NCBI GenBank assembly: GCA_036927565.1
Contig: JAYESD010000009.1
Location: 169,220,929 to 169,284,928, forward strand
Origin: Tuctoria greenei
Taxonomy: Eukaryota; Streptophyta; Magnoliopsida; Poales; Poaceae
Length of the DNA: 64,000 nt
Reading direction: 5' to 3'
Both the position numbers and the translations under genes were made by a program. The notes beneath the pieces were generated by a model. It did not search any database, was not told where the DNA came from, and was given only the letters and a program-made list of their open reading frames with translations. Within the stretch, counting starts at the first letter, position 1. The number at the start of each line of letters is the position of its first letter. Positions 56,076 to 64,000 of the stretch are shown piece by piece.

Positions 56076-58273
56076 ATGGTGAACTCCATCGCAAGATCTT
56101 CCAACGGCAACCACACTGAACACCTTGCTGGAGGCAATCCCTCCAACAGGCAACAACCAACAGGCGTCATTGTCTCGGCGGGTGTCATGCCACCACCACC
56201 ACCATCTGCCCAAGCAAACAATGCTGGACAGCAGGATGGGGTACTTGTGTCGGTCACAACATAGAGAAATAACAACCTAGAGAATGCGCTAATTGCTGTG
56301 CGAACTCTGTTGGAGCGCCCACCAGCGCCTGGAGCACCTCAGGGTGCGATAGAGCAGTGGCGTGCTGATTTACATCATCTGGTTGTAGCCGCAACCGATG
56401 CCATCAGCAACCAAGGTCGCCCCCCTTCGGGGCAGACAATAGCTCAACGTAGGACCTTGTCTGGAAGACTTGGTCCTCACGTGTCACAGCATCGACGGCG
56501 TGCTGCATCCCAGCAGGTGACTTTGCTGCCTTCCGGGGCACAACGCACCCACACCATCACCAGGATTCCGACTCACGACCTGCAGTTGGAACTTGATCAC
56601 CGTTATCGACAGCAGGACAACCGCATCCATATCGAGCGTGCTCGTGAGAGGCGAGAGGCTCGGGACAACCCTGCTCCTCAGGGAGTAGGGGGAGGCTATT
56701 CTGCCTTGGCCATGCATTTACGCATGGTCAGATGGCCACAGAAGTTCCGGCCTCATTTGCTGGAGAAATTCGACGGGACTGTAAACCCTGCTGAGTTTCT
56801 TCAAATTTACTCCACTGCTATACTTGCAGCGGGAGGCAATGAGGCTGTGATGGCCAACTACTTCCCAGTGGCTCTGACTGGGACTGCAAGGTCCTGATTC
56901 ATGAGTCTTCCACCCGACTCCATCAATAGTTGGGAGGAACTATGCCAATAGTTCACTGCTAACTTTGGGAGTTCTTAAACCCAGCCCGGGACTGAACTGG
57001 TCTTGTTTGCTGTGAAGAAAACAATGGGGGAATCACTACAATCCTTTATCCAGCAGTTTTCTCAAGTATGCAATACCATCCCCTCAATCTCAAGCGCTTC
57101 TATTATTGTTGCATTCAGACAGGGCGTTCAAGACAAAAAGATGTTGGAGAAGTTGGCGACAAAGAAGTTCCCAGTGTTACGGAACTCTTCAGCTTAGCAG
57201 ATAAATGTGCTAAAGCTACGCAGGGACGTGAGATGCACTCCAAACCCCCTCCGGAGGCTAACAAGAAATCTTCCAAGACTGAAGCCACTACTTCCAGAAG
57301 TGGCAAAAAGAAAAAGAAGTCCAACGGCAAGAAGAAGCCGTCGGCCGGCGCACCAACTGTTGCGTCTACAGCAGCTCCGAGTGGCCGTGGGCCACGCCCG
57401 AGAAACGACCTCGTCCTTCGTCAAAAGGCGACAATAGTTCCAAGATGTGGTATCCGATCCATAAGACGGACAAACACAATCTGGAAGAATGCCAAGAGGT
57501 TCGGAACCTTGTCGAGCGCTACAACAAGCGCCAAGAAGAAGCTCCTTTCCGCCAGCGGGAAGGAAAACAAAAAGTCGACGAAGCTCCGACTGAAGAAGAG
57601 TTAGGATTTCAGGACCCCAAGAAGGTTCTGAAGGCTGTCTACAACACCGTCGATGACGACTCCGACGTATCTGATAACGAGCGTCGGAAGACCCTAAACA
57701 CCATTTATGGTGGTTCTTGGGACATCACCTCTCGCCGCATCCTCAAGACAATGCGGCGGGACATGGCTGCTGCAGCTCCTACCGCCAGGGCGGAGCCTCA
57801 TCGGAAATGGATGGACACTCCCATCATTTTTGACACTTCAGACTGCCCTAGTAACATGATCGGAGCTGGCCAACTCTTGATGGTATCTCTGACCATTAAC
57901 AATATCCAACTCCACCATGTAATGGTGGACGGAGGTGTAGGATTGAACCTAATAAGCTTTGAAGCCTTCGTCAATCTCCAGATCCGACCTCCGAACCTTC
58001 GCCCCTCTCGAACTTTTTCTGGGGTAGGTCCAGGGGCCATTACCCACTCGTCTCCGTCACACTCCCAATGACCTTTAGGACTCCGGAGAATTACAGAACC
58101 AAGAAACTGGTTTTTGACGTGGCACATATCAGTTTACCATTCAAGGCCATACTGGGCAGGCACGCTTTATACAGGTTCATGACCGCTGCCCACTACGGCT
58201 ACCTGGTGTTGAAGATGCCGACACCTTCGGGCGTTCTCCAGATCTACGGGGATCGCACTGCAGGAATCACTGG
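56076..58273 (+). pseudogene. gag-protease of element E, truncated and mutated
   Basis: ATG 56076 (MVNSIARSSNGN). The capsid region is well kept (MVRWPQKFRPHLLEKFDG). Stops at 56262-56264, 56895-56897 (TGG to TGA, Trp of GTARSW), 56949 (CAG to TAG) and near 56979. Frameshifts near 57160, 57440 and 58060. The knuckle Cys is Tyr (WYPIHKTDKHNLEEC). Protease VDGGVGLNLI is present near 57930. The frame is cut at 58273 by element F's LTR. Confidence 0.88.
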
Positions 58274-59137
58274 TGTCGGTACTCTGCGTACTGTATACCC
58301 CTTGGGACTACAAAAAGACCAAAGGAACTTCACCCGTCTGAGCTAAAGACCTGCGAAGGCCCCACGTGTCATGCGGAACCGGAACTGCCTCCCATCTATG
58401 GTTAGTCCCGGTGCTACCACGTGTATACTGCAACCGGACCTACATCCCACACATGGGATAGCTCCGAGCTAAACACTTGTGCGACACCCCCCGGACCTAA
58501 CCCCTGATAGAGGGAAGCTCCAGTACCGACACGTGTACATCTACACCGGACCTACCTGTACCAGACAGAAAGCTCCGAAGCTGCCACGTGTCCAAACCTC
58601 CAGACCTTCAACCTTAGCAATCAGACGAGTAAACCCCCAACAGCTCGGACCTTCAAGGGGCAATCAAAGACCTAAAGACCTAATTAAGTGTCATTAATAC
58701 CATATTAATGACACATGATCGTGAGGCCCTTAATACCAGTAACGGCACTGTCAAGTCCCGTTACCACGCTATTAAGGATAATTAACCTCATTAATTACAT
58801 ATTAACATCAGTAACTGCTAGGGCCACATGTCGGGCCAGGATAACGGTGTAACGACCAACCCTTGTACTATAAAAGGACTGGTCGACGATACACAAAAGG
58901 ACTCTCTCTGGACTCTCACTCGAGACGCTCTCTCGACTATAGAAACTCTCAGTCGCCCAATACAAACAACTACACACCCCGTGGAGTAGGGTATTACGCT
59001 CAGGCGGCCCGAACCACGTAAATACTTGTGTCTATTTGCCATCGCCTTTTGAATCCCTGTGCACACACTACCGAACTACAAACTTCGCAAGCTACCTACG
59101 GTAGTATCGGGAGAATTGCCGAAAAAACACTCCGACA
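58274..59137 (+). repeat. 5' LTR of element F
   Basis: 864 bp, TGTCGGTACT to CTCCGACA. It contains an array of GCTCCGG/ACACGTG-type units (ACGTG cores near 58364, 58419, 58532 and 58585). TATA at 58866-58877. Conserved block GGAGTAGGGTATTACGCTCA at about 58982-59001. Confidence 0.93.
58866..58877 (+). promoter_or_regulatory. TATA box of element F 5' LTR
   Basis: TACTATAAAAGG, about 110 bp before the conserved block and 260 bp before the LTR end. Confidence 0.65.
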
Positions 59138-59139
59138 GT

Positions 59140-59157
59140 TGGCGCGCCAGGTAGGGG
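59140..59157 (+). other. Primer binding site of element F
   Basis: TGGCGCGCCAGGTAGGGG two bases past the LTR, identical to element A's; consistent with tRNA-Arg priming. Confidence 0.87.
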
Positions 59158-59176
59158 TAGTGCCCGAGATTCAAAG

Positions 59177-61444
59177 ATGGTGAACTCTGCAGCTGGATCG
59201 TCCAACGGCAACCCTGCAGCGCAACCTGCTGGAGGCAATCCCTCCAATGTGCAGCAGCTAGCAGGTGCCGCGGCTCCAGCAGGAATCATGCCTCCACCGC
59301 CACCGTTCGCACCGACAAATGAAGCTGGACAACGGGACGGGGCATCTGCGTCGGTCACAGCATCGGCGAATAACAACCCTGAACATGCGCTCCATGCAGC
59401 GCGTGCTCTTCTCCAATGCCCACCACCTCCAGGTGCATCTCAGGGTGCAATGGAGCAGTGGAGGGCTGATGTGGAACATTTGGTTGCAGCAGCAACTGAT
59501 CGTATCAGCAACCAAGGTCCTCCCCCCTTAGGGCGGGCCCCATCGCAGCACCGGACTATGTCGGGCAGACTTGGTCTGCACGCTTCCCAAAATAGGAGGC
59601 ATGCTGCGTCTCAACAAGTGACGTTGCTGCCTTCGGGGTGCGACGCACCCATACGGTAACCAGACTTTCAACTCATGACCTCCGGGCGGAGCTTGATCGT
59701 CGTTACTGTCAACAGGACGACTGCGTCCATATCGAGCGTGCTCGCGAAAGGCGAGAGGATCGAGACAGTCCTGCTCCCAAGGGAGTAGGAGGAGGCTGTT
59801 CTGCCCCAGCCATGCACCTACACATGGTCAGATGGCCACAAAAATTCCGGCCTCACCCGCCGGTGAAATTTGACGGGGCTGTCAATCCCGCTGAGTTTCT
59901 CCAGATTTACTCCACTGCAATCCTTGCGGCCGGAGATAACGAGGCTGTAATGGCCAATTACTTCTCCGTGGCTTTGACTGGGACCGCCAGGTCCTAGTTC
60001 ATGAGCCTTCCGCCCAACTCCATCAACAGTTGGGTGGAACTGTGCCAACAGTTCAACGCTAATTTCGAGAGTTCATACACCCAACCAGGCATCGAATTGG
60101 ACCTTTTTGCTATCATGCAAAAGGGGGGAGAATCCCTACGTTCCTTCATCCAGAGGTTCTGCGAGGTATGAAACACTATTCCTTCTATTTCCAGTGCCTC
60201 TGTTATTGTGGCATTTAGACAGGGTGTACGAGACAAGAAGATGTTGGAGAAGCTGGCGATCAAGGAGATCACCAGCGTCACGGAGCTCTTTAGCTTGGCA
60301 GACAAATGTGCCAAAGCTGTGGAGGGCCGTGAAATGCACTCCAAACCACCTCCAGAGGATAATAAAAAATCCTCCAAGAGTGAAGCCACTACCTCTGGGA
60401 GTGGCAAAAAGAAGAAAAAGTCCAACAGCAAGAAAAAGGCGTCAGCCGACACACCTACTGCTGTAGCTGCCGTAGCTCCGGGTCCAGAACCTTGCCGAGC
60501 GCTAAAACAAGCACTGGGAAGAAGTTCCTTTCCGACAAAGGGAAGGAAAACAGAAAGTCGACGAAGCTCCGACTGAAGAGGAGTTAGGCTTTCAAGACCC
60601 TAAAAAGGTCTTGAAGGTTGTTTACACCTCCGTCGACGACGATTCCGATGTCTCCGACAATGAATGTCGGAAAACCATGAACACCATCTTTGGTGGTTCG
60701 TGCGACATCACTTCCTGCCGTGTCCTCAAGACCATGCGGCAGGACATGGCCTCAGTAGCTCCCACCGTCAGGGCGGAGCCGCACCGGAAGTGGATGGATA
60801 CTGCCATCACTTTCGATGCATCAGACTACCCTCGGAATATGATCGGAGCTGGCCAACTCCCATTGATGGTATCTCTGACCATCAACAACATCCAACTCCA
60901 CCATGTAATGGTGGACAGAGGTTTGGGGCTGAACCTCATAAGCTTCGAAGCTTTCGTCCAACTTCAGCTCCGACCTTCAGACCTTCGCCCCTCCCGACCT
61001 TTCTCCAGAGTAGGTATGGGGGCCATAACCCCACTTGGTGCAATTACTCTTCCGGTGACCTTTGGGACCCGGGAGAATTACCGCACTAAGAAGTTGGTCT
61101 TCGATGTGGCGCAGATCAACTTACCCTGCAACGCCATTCTAGACAGGCCAGGCTTATACAAGTTCATGGCTGCTGCTCATTATGGCTACTTGGTGTTAAA
61201 GATGCCAACACCAGCTGGTGTTCTCCGGATCCATGGAGATCGCATCGCCGGAGTGACAGCTCTCGAAGAACTTCACGCACTTGCTACAGCGCAGGAACAA
61301 GAATCCAGAAAGGAGCAAGCTCCGAAACCTCCGAGCATTCGTCATTGAGGCTCAACCTCCGCACCTCACATGCAACCAAGTTGTGACACCGACAATTCCG
61401 TCAAAGTCGTCCAAATCGGTTCCGACGCCGCTCAGACCACCCGT
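59177..61444 (+). pseudogene. gag-protease of element F, mutated, with the knuckle region deleted
   Basis: ATG 59177 (MVNSAAGSSNGNPAAQ). A frameshift near 59637, a stop at 59995-59997 (TGG to TAG at the same Trp that is TGA in E), and a stop at about 60168. A deletion of roughly 100 bp near 60485 removes the CHHC knuckle and shifts the frame; the downstream part resumes KVDEAPTEEELGFQDPKKVL. The protease site reads VDRGLGLNLI (Gly to Arg, near 60915). A CAA/CGA-type stop lies at 61346. It ends at AQTTR, next to element G. Confidence 0.88.
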
Positions 61445-62306
61445 TGTCGGAGTGTTTTTCCGGCAATTCTCCCGATACTACCATTGGTAGCTCGCGGAGT
61501 TTATAGTTCGGTATTGGGTGCGCAGAGATTTTGAAGAATATAGCGAATTGACACAAGGATTTACGTGGTTCGGGCCGCCTGAGCGTAATACCCTACTCCA
61601 CGGGGTGTGTAGCTGTTGTATTGAGCATCTATGAGCTTCTCGGGAGTTTTCAGTCAGAGACTTTATGTGCCTGAGAGCGTGAGAGAATGTGTGCCTGAGT
61701 CTCCCATCGACCAGTCCTTTTATAGTACAAGTAGTGGTCGTTACACAGTTAGCTTGGCCTGACATGTGGCCCCGGCGGTTACTAATGTTTAATACATAAT
61801 CAATGAGATTAATTACCCTTAATAGTGTGGTAATGGGACCTGACAGTGTCGTTACTAGTATTAAGGGCCTACTAATCGTGTGTCATTAATATGGTATTAA
61901 TGACACTTAATGAGGTCTTTGATTGCCCCTTGGAGGTCCGAGCCGCTGGGGGTTCACCAGCTTGATTGCCAAGGTTGAAGGTCCGACGGTTTGGACACAT
62001 GGCAGCTCTGGAGCTATCCTTCCGGGTAGGTCCGGTGTAGATGTACACGTGTCAGTACTGGAGCTTCCCTCTATCGGAGGTTAGGTCCGGGGGTGCCGTA
62101 CAAGTGCTTAGCCCTAAGCTATCCCATTTGTGGGGTATAGCTCCAGCTGCAGTGTACACGTGGCAGTACCGGAGCTAACCATAGATGGGAGGCATGTCCA
62201 GTCCCGTATGATAAGTGGGGCCTTCGCAGGTATTCAACTCGGTCAGGTGAAGTCTCTTTGGTCTTTTTGTAGTCCCAAAGGGTATACGGTACGCAGGGTA
62301 CCGACA
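61445..62306 (-). repeat. 3' LTR of element G
   Basis: 862 bp. Minus strand TGTCGGTACC to ACTCCGACA, same subfamily as F and B. ACGTG-core sites near 62050 and 62157. TATA at about 61718-61729 (minus, TACTATAAAAGG). Confidence 0.92.
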
Positions 62307-62330
62307 GTGGCCCCCTGGGCCCACCTCCGG
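62307..62330 (-). other. Polypurine tract of element G
   Basis: Minus strand GGAGGTGGGCCCAGGGGGCC next to the 3' LTR. Confidence 0.78.
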
Positions 62331-62522
62331 GAGAGACCTTTTGGAAGGAGTTGTTTTGCGAGAGGTGGGTCCATCCTTTGATTTTTGGGTCGTGTCTTCA
62401 AGGATCTTCAGATGTGCCGTTGGCAGTAGTTCGTAGTTAAACCACCGCCGCGTGGCATATCCTGGATGCGACAGGTGAGATCTTAGGGTGCAGATCTCAC
62501 GCAATTGAAGGTTGCCGGTTCC

Positions 62523-62744
62523 CGATACGAAAATCGTATCGGTTCCGCGCGCCTTGTCAGGCCGCCGCCTTCGGGTTTCCCGCCTTTCATGATGACAACC
62601 GTTCGCCTGGGTAAGGACCTCGACTTGATTGTCGGGATGGCCCCGGGCCCTCTTGTCATTGGCAGGGTGAAGTTTTTAACTTGTAACGTCGGCTCCTCTG
62701 CGGTTTCCATCCAAGCGTTGTGGGGGCTTACTTAAGAAGGAAAG
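62523..62744 (+). promoter_or_regulatory. Putative promoter of the antisense gene, element G
   Basis: Perfect palindrome CGATACG..CGTATCG (62523-62541) and the conserved block with CCATCCAAGCGTTG and TTACTTAAGAAGG (62702-62744), 100 bp before ATG 62844. Confidence 0.5.
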
Positions 62745-62843
62745 CAGGCGCCGTTTGGGGGGTTCTTTACGCCTTCATTCGATCTTGCGCTCAAACCTTC
62801 CAAACCTCGCTTGCTTTTCGTCTCTAGCCCCGCTTGTGCTGCG

Positions 62844-64000
62844 ATGGAGTTGGGTCTCCGCGAGAGCCGACTCAAGACCGATGACAACTTGAAGAAGGTT
62901 TGAGCCCTCATGGGGTGGTCCAGTGACTTCTTCAATCACCAGGTCCGCGCCGGCAAGCTTCCATTCGAGAAGGAGCATGCCGACAAAATGGTGTACTTCT
63001 CCGCGTATTCCATGGTGGGACTAATCCCACCCTTTTCTTCTTTTCTCTTGATGTTGCTATACTTCTATGGTCTGCAACTATACCACCTCGGTCCCCACTC
63101 CATTCTTTTGGTGTCGATCTTTGTCCACTTCTGCGAGATGTGGGTGGGTATTCCTCCCTGTGTCGAGCTCTTCCGCACCTTCTTCACCATCCACACCACC
63201 GACAAGAGTGACGAGTACCTTGGCTTCTATTACTTTGTGAAGCGCAAGAAGTGCCCGCACAAGTACTTGCGGTTGTTCCCTTCTGGTAAGTGGGACGACT
63301 GGAAGAAGGATTGGATTGTCATCAGGGCAGAGGAGCATGACAGGCTGGAGTTGCCCATAGTCCTCCCCAACGTCGACACTGAAGCTTGGAGTGAAGTTCC
63401 GGTGCTGTCGGACGCTTTCAACCCTGCTCTGACCAGGATCCGCCAATGCGTGGAAGGAGGGGTGACCCCTCAGGCGGTATTTTGCAACTTCCTAGCCAAC
63501 AGGTGGGCTCCGCTGAAGAAGAGGGAGAAGCTTGCTTGGGCCCTCAATAGTGTGATGAACGATGACCGGATCGAAACCGGTTTGAAGTCCAACCTGGAAG
63601 GCACAACCTTGGAGCTTCACCTCAAGAAGTTCTAGCACAACATCGACGTCGAGTGCGACTACTTGTCTCCGCGGGCAGCTTTCCTCCCTCTGAACATGGA
63701 GGCAGAGTTCAACAGGGAGCTCTGGCAGAAAATTTCGGTTCTTGATGACCTTGGTGTCATTGAGAGGCGTTCGACCACCAGGTTGGTGATCTCCGAAGCT
63801 TTTGAGGGTGGTCCCCGTTCCGTCCTGGAATAGAGAGTTGAAGTCGCGGGCAAGGGCAAAGAGTTGGCCGAGCCCTCGAGCCGAAAAAGGAAGGTGAATC
63901 ACTCTGATGGGAGGTCCGTCAGGCCTACTCCTTCCCCAGTGGCTCCTTCTCCCTGGAAGGGAAGGTCTTCAACGGCGGCATCCACTCCAGCATCAGTATC
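62844..64000 (+). pseudogene. Antisense gene of element G, 5' part
   Basis: MELGLRESRLKTDDNLKKV then TGA at 62901-62903, then an open PF04195-like domain (ALMGWSSDFFNHQVRAGKLPF, YSMVGLIPPFSSFLLML, EYLGFYYFVKRKKCPHKYL, WDDWKKDWIV). UAG at 63633-63635 sits in exactly the position of C's internal UAG and is followed by the same Asp to Tyr change (CDYLSP). Another TAG lies at about 63831. The window ends in the Ser/Pro linker, before the expected intron. Confidence 0.85.

Larger units (their letters stand above)
55190..58273 (+). mobile_element. Ty3/gypsy Tat-lineage element E, 5' part, interrupted by element F
   Basis: 5' LTR 55190-56035 and gag-protease to 58273, where element F enters. The remainder presumably lies right of the window beyond F and G. 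The insertion site flank is GTATC (55185-55189). The LTR body matches D, so D and E form one subfamily. Confidence 0.88.
58274..61444 (+). mobile_element. Ty3/gypsy Tat-lineage element F, 5' part, interrupted by element G
   Basis: 5' LTR 58274-59137, PBS, and gag-protease up to 61444, where element G enters at the gag-pol junction. It is inserted in E's protease region; the preceding five bases are ACTGG. The 3' part lies outside the window. Confidence 0.9.
61445..64000 (-). mobile_element. Ty3/gypsy Tat-lineage element G, 3' part (runs out of window)
   Basis: Minus-strand element entered from its 3' end: 3' LTR 61445-62306, polypurine tract, upstream region and the start of the plus-strand antisense gene. 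The five bases before it are CCCGT. The right end is not in the window. Confidence 0.9.

Noticed and set aside
1..64000. tRNA, rRNA or snRNA genes
   Set aside because: Only the tRNA-complementary primer sites of the retroelements were seen; no cloverleaf or rRNA-like segment was recognised by eye.

Overview
This is plant nuclear DNA, almost certainly from a grass. The evidence is nested Ty3/gypsy LTR retrotransposons, a CACTA element and grass-type MITEs, with spliceosomal GT..AG introns in the only intron-bearing genes. It looks like gene-poor, repeat-rich intergenic sequence. No intact host gene was found. The species cannot be named from the sequence; a panicoid grass is a guess.

Two nested stacks of one retrotransposon superfamily fill about 54 of the 64 kb. 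Left stack (1-45,004): element D (+) is the oldest. Element B (+, 3' LTR 21,382-22,134) sits in D at the gag-pol junction. Element A (-, 1,183-14,128, TSD AGTTC) sits in B's first RNase H domain. Element C (-, 28,715-41,658, TSD GACGC) sits in D's antisense gene. Right stack (55,190-64,000): E (+) is cut in gag-protease by F (+), and F is cut at its gag-pol junction by G (-), which runs out of the window. A and C are complete, about 12.9 kb each. By-eye LTR divergence is about 3.6% (A) and 1.1% (C).

Shared element plan, in sense order: 5' LTR with TATA box; PBS matching a tRNA-Arg-like 3' end; gag-protease ORF with a CHHC knuckle; an in-frame UAG; pol (RT, RNase H interrupted by a repeat-rich insertion, a second RNase H, integrase); a spacer of tandem hairpin repeats; then a gene on the opposite strand of about 1,125 codons with one intron; its apparent promoter; polypurine tract; 3' LTR. 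The dual RNase H, antisense gene and tRNA-Arg-type PBS point to the Tat clade (RIRE2/Retand-like). The antisense protein resembles the 'putative gypsy type transposon' family (Pfam PF04195) with a long coiled-coil C-terminal half. C is best preserved: gag-protease is open, the antisense gene has one internal UAG, and pol has one stop and one frameshift.

Between the stacks (45,005-55,189) is lower-copy host DNA. It holds a 1.3-kb non-autonomous CACTA element (49,289-50,603, TSD CAA), three copies of one PIF/Harbinger-like MITE (TSD TTA or TAA), one Stowaway-like MITE, a GC-rich minisatellite, and a decayed two-exon 3' end of a gene resembling the C-terminus of plant CCCH zinc-finger proteins, just before element E.

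The most interesting signals belong to the retroelement family: an antisense gene whose intron survives retrotransposition, a UAG at the gag-pol junction shared by diverged copies, a repeat-bearing insertion inside RNase H, and hairpin repeat arrays between the convergent genes.
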